Positions 29,733-39,729 of a stretch of DNA of 64,000 nucleotides are shown here, one piece after another (the stretch's first letter is position 1; the number at the start of each line of letters is the position of its first letter). A program made the position numbers and the translations under genes. Below the pieces are notes generated by a model. The model was not told where the DNA came from. It did no database searches and saw only the letters and a program-made list of their open reading frames with translations. The DNA lies in the NCBI GenBank assembly GCA_037975125.1, contig JAJQOW010000014.1:6483513-6547512 (forward strand), read 5' to 3'. The stretch is from Latrodectus hesperus (taxonomy: Eukaryota > Arthropoda > Arachnida > Araneae > Theridiidae).

Positions 29733-30944
29733 ATGCAGCGTGTCACAAGAAAAATGGATATGGATTTAATGAAAAGTCTTCTCGAAAAATTAGCGGAGCA
29801 GATGGCTGAGATGAAAGCTGGACAAGAAGAGATGAAAGCTAGACAAGAAGAGATGAAAGCTGGACAAGAAGAGATTAAAACCGAGATGATGAAAGAGATA
29901 AAATCTGGACAGGAGGAGATGAAAGCTGGACAAGAAGAGATTAAAACCGAGGTGATGAAAGAGATAAAATCTGGACAGGAGGAGCTTAAAAAGGAACTTA
30001 AGAAGGACATTGTAAGTGTTAAAGAAGAATTCTCCAACATCATTCAGGAGAAGATAAATGCAATGGAAGATAAGGTAACTTCAGTTGAAACTAAAGTTCT
30101 GGAGATAGAAGAAAACGTTGAAGGAGCATTAGACAATATGAATAAGAAGATTGAACGCTTGGAGAAGCAAATGTCAAACAAACATGAAGAACCCAACGTG
30201 GCATTTGTGCCTTCCCTAGCCAATATTAAACTCTCAACATTTGATGGGAAATCATCCTGGCAAGTATACAAGACGCAGTTTATGATGGTAGCGGAAGCTA
30301 ATGGATGGAATCCCCGAGCCCAAGCTTTTCACCTGGCGGCTTCTTTAAGAGGAGACGCGGCTGACATCCTCGAGACGCTTCCGGAGGAGCAGAGGCACGA
30401 TTTCCAAGCCCTATCGAGTGCGCTTGAGCTGCGGTTTGGAGATAAGTGCACTAAAGAATATAGCAGACTACAGTTAAAGTCCCGCTATCAAAAAGCGGGT
30501 GAAAGTCTGCAAGAATTGGCTGCCGATATTCAGCGACTTTCCCATCTAGCATTTTCGGACTGCCCAGCTGAGACACGTCAAGATCTGGCTCTCCATCACT
30601 TCATCGATAGTGTGCGAGATCCGGAGATACAGAAAACACTTAGACTCGCCGATGTCAAAGATATTGGATCTGCCCTAGTATACGCACATAAAATAGAGGC
30701 TGCCCAGCAGGCCGCGCGTAAAGACCGGCACTCAATCAGAGCCGTCTCTGCTACTGATACGGACTGTAATCTAAGAAAGCAAATTGAAGATCTGCGGCGA
30801 AAAGTCCATAGCTTAGAATTGAGTAAAGGTGGCAGAAACATGAAGATTCAGTGTTGGACTTGCGGTGCAGTCGGACACGTCCATAGAGACTGCCCGAAAC
30901 GAAAAGATGGTGGAAATGATCTTCCACCACAGCAGGGAAACTAA
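29733..30944 (+). CDS. gag: Gag of the Gypsy element
   Basis: Structural protein of the retrotransposon particle, 403 residues from ATG 29733, the first Met after the primer site; the frame is also open upstream into the LTR. Residues about 15-150 form a charged coiled coil rich in GQEE(M/I)K(A/T) repeats, including a tandem 66-bp (22-residue) duplication. Residues about 155-330 match the retrotransposon gag domain (WQVYKTQFMMVAEANGW, AFHLAASLRGDAADIL). A CX2CX4HX4C zinc knuckle (CWTCGAVGHVHRDC) lies at about 374-387 and should bind RNA. The gene ends TAA at 30942-30944, directly after the slippery heptamer. No breaks are seen. Confidence 0.95.
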   Translation: MQRVTRKMDMDLMKSLLEKLAEQMAEMKAGQEEMKARQEEMKAGQEEIKTEMMKEIKSGQEEMKAGQEEIKTEVMKEIKSGQEELKKELKKDIVSVKEEFSNIIQEKINAMEDKVTSVETKVLEIEENVEGALDNMNKKIERLEKQMSNKHEEPNVAFVPSLANIKLSTFDGKSSWQVYKTQFMMVAEANGWNPRAQAFHLAASLRGDAADILETLPEEQRHDFQALSSALELRFGDKCTKEYSRLQLKSRYQKAGESLQELAADIQRLSHLAFSDCPAETRQDLALHHFIDSVRDPEIQKTLRLADVKDIGSALVYAHKIEAAQQAARKDRHSIRAVSATDTDCNLRKQIEDLRRKVHSLELSKGGRNMKIQCWTCGAVGHVHRDCPKRKDGGNDLPPQQGN

Positions 30945-33900
30945 TATGTGGCCATCTCGCGGGGCGGAGATGTCCAGAGAGTCAGAAGCCCCATTTCAAA
31001 TTGTTTCATATTTCTTCCGTAAGTAGCGGTGACAACGGACTTTTCGTTATGGGACATGTCAACGAAGTTCCCTGCAGAATGATAATCGATACTGGAGCCA
31101 ACGTAACTATCATTAGGACAGATTTGGCTCGCAAACTTGGTGAGAAACTCATCTGGACGCCGCCCTGCATTACCCTCCAAACTGTGACAGGTGATAAGAT
31201 TAAAGTGCATGGAAAAGTCAATCTAAGCATTGCATTTGGTAACGCCGTGTACCATCATATGGCATATGTCGCTGATATAAATGACGAATTTATTCTCGGT
31301 TTGGATTTCCTCAAAGAAAACAATTTCAAGTTAGATTTTAAAAATAATGAACTACATTCATGTTCTGAAGACATAGCGATTTTTAAGACGAAGTATTCTG
31401 ATATTAAAACAGTCCATCATATAACTGCAAAGAGTGAAATAACATTACCACCAAGAACTGAGACAATAGTTTCCGGAGCTCTTTCAGAAGATAATAATTT
31501 TCATTATGGATTGACTGAATATCCAGATTCCGACAACAGCGTTAAAGGAGTACTAGTGGCTTCTTCACTCGTCGACCTTTCACGAAATATAATCCCGGTA
31601 AGAGTTGCTAATCTAAGCAATAAGGTAAAACTAATAAAAGAAGGAGAAGTGCTGGCGACTTGCACTCCAGTGACCTGTATTAACCGAAATTGTCAAACCA
31701 CACTATCTGAGCCTCCTGACACTCTAATTAATGAACTCCTTCAGAGTGCAGAGTTAGATGATAAACAGAGGAATGCTGCAAGAAATTTATTATTAGAATT
31801 CGGAGATCTCTTTTCCAAGAAATCAGATGATGTTGGGCGAACCAAATTGACGCAGCACCGAATCAATACAGGAAATCATCCACCCATTAAACAACACCCG
31901 AGAAGATTGCCATTCGCTAAGCAGGAAGAGGTGGGTAATCTTCTGATGGAAATGCAGCAGAATGACATTATTGAGCCATCAGAGAGTCCTTGGGCTTCGC
32001 CTATTGTTTTAGTTCGGAAGAAAGATGGTTCTACCCGATTCTGCGTTGACTATCGTCGGTTAAACAACATCACTAAAAAAGATAGTTACCCTCTTCCTAG
32101 GATTGACGATACACTTGATGCTTTATCCGGAAAACAATGGTTTTCGACTTTGGATCTCAAGAGTGGTTATTGGCAAGTAGAGATACATCCTGAGGATCGA
32201 GAAAAGACTGCATTCACCACAGGACAAGGACTTTGGCAGTTCAAGGTTATGCCATTAGGGCTTTGCAATGCACCTGCAACGTTTGAGCGCCTGATGGAGA
32301 CAGTATTACGAGGACTTTCCTACGAAGCCTGTTTGGTATATTTGGACGATATCATTATTGTAGGGCGCACATTCGAAGACCATTTAAGAAACATCCGAAA
32401 GGTGCTGGAAAAATTAAAAATGGCCAACCTGAAGCTGAATCCTTGCAAATGTAATTTATTCCGACGTGAAGTAAGCTATCTGGGACACATTATCTCTGCT
32501 GAAGGTGTAAGAACAGATCCTGAAAAGATCTCTGCAGTTAAGGACTGGAGTCGTCCAAAAGATGTCCACCAATTAAGAAGTTTTCTTGGACTATGCACAT
32601 ATTACAGGAAATTTGTTAAGGGTTTTTCAAGTATTGCCAGACCCCTTCACAAGTTGACAGAAGTTAAACAGAGATTTCTATGGACAGATGAATGTGAGAA
32701 AGCTTTTAAACAACTGAAGGAGGCGTTGACATCTTCGCCCGTTCTTGCATATCCCCAGCCCGAAAAATTATTCATTTTAGATACGGATGCCAGCAACGAA
32801 AATATCGGAGCTGTTTTGTCGCAAGAAATTGATGATAAAGAATATGTCATTGCTTATTGGAGTAAATGTCTATCGAAACCAGAGCGGAATTACTGTACAA
32901 CCAGGAAGGAATTGCTGGCAATCGTTAAAGCCATAGAACATTTCCACCATTATCTCTATGGAAGAAAGTTCTTGCTCCGGACAGATCACGCATCCTTAAC
33001 CTGGCTTTTAAATTTTAAAAATCCGGAAGGACAGGTAGCCAGATGGATTCAACGACTCCAGGAGTTTGACTTTGAAATACGTCATCGCAAAGGAACTCTT
33101 CATGGAAATGCTGATGCACTATCAAGGAAGCCATGTAATGAAAGCTGCCGATACTGTTCTAGAGTAGAGAAGAACTATCAGCTGATAAATACTTCGGTAC
33201 ACCAAGTTACTGTTTCACCTCCATCAAAACCAGACCCATGGAGTGATGAAGGACTTAGGGAAGCCCAAAAAGAAGACCCAGATATAAATCCAATTCTTGA
33301 ATTGAAAGAATCTTCTAGTATGAGACCAAGTTGGCAGGATATCTCCACCTACAGTCCTGCTACTAAGCAATATTGGGCTCTTTGGGACTCACTCCATATA
33401 AGAAATGGTGTCTTATACAGGAAATGGGAGTCCGATGATGGACGTAATTTCAAATGGCAGCTTGTTCTTCCAAAATCAAGAATTTCAGATGTTTTGAAAG
33501 AATTGCACAGTAGCTCAACTGGAGGCCACTTCGGAGTAATGAAAACTCTACAGAAAGTTCGAGAACGCTTCTATTGGAGCAAAACGAGACAAGATGTAGA
33601 GAAATGGTGCCAATCTTGTGATGACTGTGCGGCACGTAAAGGACCGAAGAAACGTAGCCGAGGAAGGTTGCAGCGGTACAACGTAGGAGCACCTTTTGAG
33701 AGGATAGCATTGGACATTTTGGGTCCTTTACCACGATCCTCAAATGGCAACAAATACATACTAGTTGTCATGGACTACTTTACTAAGTGGCCTGAAGCGT
33801 TTGCAATCCCCGATCAAGAGGCGACTACAGTAGCCGAGGTTCTAGTGCAACAATGGGTTTCCAGATTCGGCACACCCTTACAAATTCATTCTGATCAAGG

Positions 33901-34540
33901 AACAAATTTCACCTCTGTTGTGTTTAAAGGAATGTGTCAAATTCTCGGAATAGACAAGACGCAGACCACGCCACTACACCCACAATCGGATGGCATGGTA
34001 GAGAGGTTTAACAGAACCATCTTGAATAACCTCTCCCTTATGGTTTCCAGAAATCAGCAAGATTGGGATTTGAAGCTACCGCTGTTTCTTCTTGCATATC
34101 GCAGTGCTGTCCATGAGACTACCGGATATACTCCTTCACAGATGCTCTTTGGTCGCGAACTTCGTCTCCCTTGTGATCTTCAGTTTGGTCGTCCACCGGA
34201 TACATCTTCATCGCCAAAGGAATACCTTCGAGACCTTCAGGCACGTCTTGAAGATGTCCATAACTTCGCTCGAGACCGAATCAACCTGACGACCGAAAGA
34301 ATGAAGACAAGGTATGACACAAGAGCGACGGGACATGAATTCCAAGAAGGTGACAAAGTTTGGTTGTGGAACCCGATTCGACGTAAAGGACTTTCTCCAA
34401 AGTTGCAAGCCAACTGGGAAGGTCCCTACACAGTCCTAAAAAGACTGAACGACGTCGTGGTTCGTATAAGAAAATCATCTGCTTCAAAACCAAAGGTAGT
34501 ACATTATGATAGATTAGCTCCTTATCGTAATGTAGAGTAA
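30920..34540 (+). CDS. pol: Pol polyprotein: protease, RT, RNase H, integrase
   Basis: Enzymes of the Gypsy element, probably made as a Gag-Pol fusion; there is no obvious ATG at the frame's start. Counting from 31001, the aspartic protease DTG is at residues 30-32 and the reverse transcriptase YLDD at 447-450. RNase H (FILDTDASNENIG) follows, then the integrase HHCC zinc finger (GGHFGVMK...CQSCDDC). The integrase core has D905 (IALDILG), D965 (HSDQGTNF) and E1001 (MVERFNRT), giving DD35E. A GPY/F-type module (WEGPYTVL) closes the integrase. The frame ends TAA at 34538-34540 with no internal stop. Order PR-RT-RH-IN defines Ty3/Gypsy rather than Copia. Confidence 0.97.
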   Translation, partial: SSTTAGKLICGHLAGRRCPESQKPHFKLFHISSVSSGDNGLFVMGHVNEVPCRMIIDTGANVTIIRTDLARKLGEKLIWTPPCITLQTVTGDKIKVHGKVNLSIAFGNAVYHHMAYVADINDEFILGLDFLKENNFKLDFKNNELHSCSEDIAIFKTKYSDIKTVHHITAKSEITLPPRTETIVSGALSEDNNFHYGLTEYPDSDNSVKGVLVASSLVDLSRNIIPVRVANLSNKVKLIKEGEVLATCTPVTCINRNCQTTLSEPPDTLINELLQSAELDDKQRNAARNLLLEFGDLFSKKSDDVGRTKLTQHRINTGNHPPIKQHPRRLPFAKQEEVGNLLMEMQQNDIIEPSESPWASPIVLVRKKDGSTRFCVDYRRLNNITKKDSYPLPRIDDTLDALSGKQWFSTLDLKSGYWQVEIHPEDREKTAFTTGQGLWQFKVMPLGLCNAPATFERLMETVLRGLSYEACLVYLDDIIIVGRTFEDHLRNIRKVLEKLKMANLKLNPCKCNLFRREVSYLGHIISAEGVRTDPEKISAVKDWSRPKDVHQLRSFLGLCTYYRKFVKGFSSIARPLHKLTEVKQRFLWTDECEKAFKQLKEALTSSPVLAYPQPEKLFILDTDASNENIGAVLSQEIDDKEYVIAYWSKCLSKPERNYCTTRKELLAIVKAIEHFHHYLYGRKFLLRTDHASLTWLLNFKNPEGQVARWIQRLQEFDFEIRHRKGTLHGNADALSRKPCNESCRYCSRVEKNYQLINTSVHQVTVSPPSKPDPWSDEGLREAQKEDPDINPILELKESSSMRPSWQDISTYSPATKQYWALWDSLHIRNGVLYRKWESDDGRNFKWQLVLPKSRISDVLKELHSSSTGGHFGVMKTLQKVRERFYWSKTRQDVEKWCQSCDDCAARKGPKKRSRGRLQRYNVGAPFERIALDILGPLPRSSNGNKYILVVMDYFTKWPEAFAIPDQEATTVAEVLVQQWVSRFGTPLQIHSDQGTNFTSVVFKGMCQILGIDKTQTTPLHPQSDGMVERFNRTILNNLSLMVSRNQQDWDLKLPLFLLAYRSAVHETTGYTPSQMLFGRELRLPCDLQFGRPPDTSSSPKEYLRDLQARLEDVHNFARDRINLTTERMKTRYDTRATGHEFQEGDKVWLWNPIRRKGLSPKLQANWEGPYTVLKRLNDVVVRIRKSSASKPKVVHYDRLAPYRNVE
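30935..30972 (+). promoter_or_regulatory. -1 ribosomal frameshift signal between gag and pol
   Basis: GGGAAAC at 30935-30941 reads G GGA AAC in the gag frame, the correct register for -1 slippage, and the gag TAA follows at once. The pol frame is -1 relative to gag and is open from 30920. Eleven bases downstream CATCTC (30953-30958) pairs with GAGATG (30967-30972), extended by GC/GC with a GGG loop and one bulged G. Confidence 0.75.
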
Positions 34541-34719
34541 AAATCAGTAGACCATGGTCTGTTTGTAAATAGTATAGATAATTTTAATCTTTTCTATTTT
34601 CTTGTATTTTTAGTTGCTTGTGTATGTAATGTGCTCTGTATCCTCTTGAAATGTAAATTCTTTTATATTAAATTTGGCCTCCTATCAGGGGATTGTACTG
34701 CCCGGGACGTGCAGTCCTT

Positions 34720-34728
34720 GAGAGGGGG
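34720..34728 (+). promoter_or_regulatory. Polypurine tract
   Basis: GAGAGGGGG lies three bases before the 3' LTR; it would prime plus-strand DNA synthesis. Confidence 0.85.
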
Positions 34729-34731
34729 CAA

Positions 34732-35338
34732 TGTTACAAATTTGTAAATAATGATTATATTTGTCTTAAAATATCTCAGACAGATCAGAAATTATCACAT
34801 TTTGGGCAAAAAATTGCGGTATTTAGACGTGTTGTAGTTTAAAAGCGGATTTCCTAATGATTTGGCGACTTGGCGACATTTGGCGATATTCTTGGCGACT
34901 TGGCGACGGTTGGCGAGATTCTTGGCGACTTGGCGAGAAATCGATACTTCTGGAAACATCCATCACCTAAGCTCTAGGACCAATATTTTCCGAGATAGCC
35001 TAGAAGCTTCCAGAGCCTTGGCGAAATTGGTAGATTTCTCCGCCAAGTCAGGTATAAATACCGCAGCCCGACATGGAATAGTAGTATAGTTTTGTGAAGA
35101 CAGTCAGTGAGTGAAGACGATTAGTTGTGACTGCTAGTTGTTCTCTGTCTGAGGTATTTGAGACCTGTGATTGGAAGCTATTTCTTATTGTATCTGACGA
35201 ATTGTAGCTGTATAATTGTGATTGTTACAGCGGGAATTTCGTTTATCTAGTGAAGTTTTTACGAATAAAAGTCTTGTGTTCATTAAGTGGTTGCTTTATT
35301 CAACTCTCAATCAACACGAACCCGTGGAGCTCGGTACA
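34732..35338 (+). repeat. 3' LTR
   Basis: Same sequence as the 5' LTR by eye except one additional A in the run near 34811 (GGGCAAAAAATTGCGG against GGGCAAAAATTGCGG). Confidence 0.97.
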
Positions 35339-35342
35339 ATAT

Positions 35343-36292
<950 letters not shown>

Positions 36293-36296
36293 CGGA

Positions 36297-36545
36297 CAGA
36301 TATTCAGGCATGGTTGTTACTTTCTTTCTCCGTGTGTGTACTCTGTACTTCCTTCTGTGGTGATATATGAATGTAGCCCACCCAATAAACGGGTTTGTGG
36401 TGGTATGGACGCGGGTAACGCTACTCGCCTCCGTGACATGGTTCGCAGGCGCCCGCTGGGTAACGACACATGAGTAGCAGTTTCTGGCCTTGTTGTGGCA
36501 TAGGGTTCGTCACCCAAGTGCCCGCCATTGGAAAAAGAGAGGTAG
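36297..36545 (+). mobile_element. SINE-like repeat, divergent, third tail type
   Basis: GGCATGGTTGTTACTTTCTT and CCCACCCAATAAACGGGT resemble the middle of the type B SINE (GGCATGGATGTACTTTTTCT, CCTACCCTATAAACGGGT). The GC-rich remainder (GGTAACGCTACTCGCC, GGCGCCCGCTGGGTAACG) matches neither tail A nor B. No tRNA-like head is visible; the (TA)n array lies in its place. Confidence 0.5.
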
Positions 36546-38970
36546 ATAGATATTGATTAAATTGTAAGATACTTTCCGGAATGTAAGGCCCTGGATTTAA
36601 AACATCTCAGCGTTAAGCAACTGATATGGATAATGAATATTTACTTTTTCAAGCATGCTTGGGATGATGCTCATTGCTTGAGATTTTTTTATTTATTATT
36701 ATTATTTTTTTTTTTTTGGATTTTGTATTTTACAATTTCACTATTCACTATTTCAGAAAAGTTATTTAAAAGACAAAAACTTAGTAAATGAGAGAGATCT
36801 TACTACAGCTTGTAGCTGTTGAACTGTATCTCAGGTACATCAATTAAAAACAAAAAATGCTTAAAAATTTCATTAATTGTATGCAATTAATGCATTAATC
36901 ATATTTCAATTTCATAATATTTCGATAATATTATTTTCATGTTTGAAATTAAAGCTTATACTATTTGAATTAGCTATGATGCTTGCGTACATAAATTCTT
37001 CAATTATTTTAGGTTGATCTTGCTTCTAAAATATTTCTCGAAATGTTCTTTTGCAATTTTAACTGATTATTTAACCAATAAATTGATTTATATTGTAGTT
37101 ATTTCATAACTGGAAAACTTTTATAATGGAAGAAAGTTACACTCAGTCTCATAATATGCTTCCATCAAGCTGAAATAAAAATGTCCTGGGAAAGTGATAT
37201 TTTCTTGCATAAATAAGAAGCAAATTTTTTTAACAAATGTGTATTTTCAGTGTAAAATATTGAATAGAAAGGTTCAGATTAGGACCGAAACTTTTTTGAG
37301 TCAGTTGGCTTGCTGAAAAATCCTGCTGATTTTCATGGTAACACCAGTAACTTTTCTTTATTTACGGATTTCAAAGTTTTGGCTTTACTTGAATCTAAAA
37401 TTTTATATTTCATATTAAGTAGCTGTTTACTAATTTATACTTATGTTTCTATCACACAGATATTAATCTTTTCTGATCGTTAACATATGTTAAATTATTG
37501 CAGTTTTTGCTTTTTTCGGAACTATACATTTTAATCCAGGAACACCACTCTTTAAATATTTGCACATTATTTTTTAAACTGAAGAATAAGAAAAAAAATA
37601 CATAAAGTGTTACGTATAATTTCAATAATTTCCACCATAATTTTTAGTACTTTAATTTTTCCAAAGCTTAAGTCTTTCTGAATAACACTCTTGTATTTTC
37701 TTATCTAAGTTTCATTTAATTTGAAAACAACATTTAACATAAAGCTTCATAACAAGAACTAAATTTTATGATAATAAAATATTTATTTTCGATAAATTAA
37801 TGATATTTGTAGCAGAAATAAAAAAAACATTCGTATTAAAAATTGTAAAATCTTAAGAATCAATTTAAAATTCAGAAATTCTGGATGCATAATTCTTTCC
37901 TGTCTCGTATTAGATTTTAAAGAATGAAGCAAACTTTTGTAAGTTTTCTATTATAAAACAATTTTACTTTATAATGACATCCGCGTATTCACAAAGAGCA
38001 TTAATATTTAATAATGTAATGTAATTTCTAACTCACAATGCATAAATAAAAATCTAATAAAAAACTGAGAGATAAAATTAATTACACATATTACTAAATT
38101 CTTTGCCTGTATACATTTTTTTTTAAATTTTAAATATAAAAAGAAAATATTTTTAAATAAAGATGCGGGGATTTAAAATCTACAAAAATTTTAATTTTCC
38201 ATTTTATAAGAAGTATGTTTTTTATTCTGGAAGAATTAGAAAAGGTATAAAACATATTGTTCAATTGCTAGTAAATACATCTAATCAATTATTCGGAATA
38301 AGCATTTACTTATATTGCATAATTGCATAGTAATAAATTGTAATTATATTGCATAAAGTAAGCGAAAAATAAGTAAATTCTAATTGGTTTGGATCCGAAG
38401 CTAAAGTCTGGTTTTTGAGGAATTGATATCCATTTAATTTTTTCTGCAAAAGATCTAATAAAGTGTGAGAAGAATCTCAGCAAAGATCAATCTTATCATC
38501 AGTTTGACCGTCTACACTAACTTAAATACGATCTAAAAGCAAGAGCTTTTGTGATTGAATAAAATACACTTTTGAATTAGAATTTGATAAGAACAAGTTT
38601 AATATCCAAATGATTTTAGAAATTTAAATTTATTTTAATTAAAAACCAAATATAATAATAGGTTCAAAAATGTATTTATAACCAACAATATTAAAAATTA
38701 ATTCAGAGTAAAGGAAGCAGTCATTTTCCATTCAAAAAGTAATCCCGTTAATCAAAACTAATATCAAACATATTGAAACTTCATTTAATATAATTAGAAA
38801 AGTTAGAAGAAACTCAAAAACAGATTTTAAAATGTTTTTGATAAACTGTCAGCCTAAAACTAGACAGTGTTACTAACAGGTATAGGGTAATATTTTGACA
38901 TACAGATTTATACCTCAAGTATTAATCCCAATAGACTTCATTAAGCTAGAGCCCTGTAAATTGAATTCGT
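36546..38970. other. AT-rich, nothing recognised
   Basis: No supported feature. Confidence 0.5.
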
Positions 38971-39241
38971 AAATCCATGTGATGTATTGCGATGCATCTC
39001 ATAAATCCATGTGATGTATTACGATGCATCTTATAGATCCATGTGATGTATTACGATGCATCTCATAAATTCATGTGATGTATTAAGATGCATGTCTTAA
39101 ATTTATGTGATGCATTATGATGCATCTCAAAAATTCATGTGGTGTATTATGATGCATATCGTAAATTCATGTAATGTATTATGATGCATGTCTTAAATTT
39201 ATGTGATGTATTATGATACATGTCGTAAATTCATGTTATGC
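38971..39241 (+). repeat. 32-bp minisatellite, about 8.5 copies
   Basis: Eight consecutive units of exactly 32 bp and a partial ninth, each starting AAAT(C/T)CATGTGATGTATT and holding GATGCAT. Units differ by a few substitutions but not in length. It is not coding. Confidence 0.95.
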
Positions 39242-39445
39242 AATTACCTTTTATATACCATGACATTTATCAAATATTTTTATTTAGCAGTATTTTTATA
39301 TTAATCACTCTTAAGGTTTGGTAAATAATTTAGTTCTAAGGGTTACTGCTTTTACTATAATGCCTTTATCAAAACCGGCAACCAAATATAACTTGCATAT
39401 GAGTTATACTTGTTTAACATACAATTCTTGTAATTAAATATAACT

Positions 39446-39729
39446 GATGCCCATCTTGTCTAGTGGTCAGTGTACCTGACTGGGGATAAGAAGGACCGAA
39501 CCTCAAATCCCGGTTCGGGTGTGGATGTACTTTCTCTCCCTATCTATCCTGTCTTTGTCCTTTCCTTGTATGAATGGGTTCTGAATGGCTGCCTACCCTA
39601 TAAACGGGTACCTATGGCATGTGTGTACTGAAAAAGTCGGACTCCACTCCAAAATATGGTTTTGTTGGAAAAGTGGAGCAGCGCTGCTCATAATGCCAGC
39701 CTAGTTGGCACACGACAACAACAACAAAT
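39446..39729 (+). mobile_element. tRNA-derived SINE, type B
   Basis: Head with TGTCTAGTGGTCAGTGTACC (A-box region) and ATCCCGGTTCGGG (decayed B-box), middle CTATCTATCCTGTCTTTGTC and CCTATAAACGGGTACC, tail GTCGGACTCCACTCCAAAAT ... GCCAGCCTAGTTGGCACACG, then a (CAA)n end. Reference for type B. Confidence 0.75.

Larger units (their letters stand above)
29096..35338 (+). mobile_element. Ty3/Gypsy LTR retrotransposon, full length
   Basis: Two LTRs of 606 and 607 bp flank a gag-pol unit. The 4-bp sequence ATAT occurs directly outside both ends (29092-29095 and 35339-35342), the target duplication. Internal parts in order: primer site, gag, slippery site, pol (protease, reverse transcriptase, RNase H, integrase) and a polypurine tract. 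No env-like frame exists in the 191 bases between pol and the 3' LTR. No chromodomain is seen. Intact genes and near-identical LTRs point to a young and possibly active copy. Confidence 0.97.

Noticed and set aside
34541..34731. A possible env gene after pol
   Set aside because: Only 191 bases remain before the 3' LTR and they have no long frame.
38971..39241. A CRISPR-like array
   Set aside because: Units are contiguous with no unique spacers, and the genome is eukaryotic.
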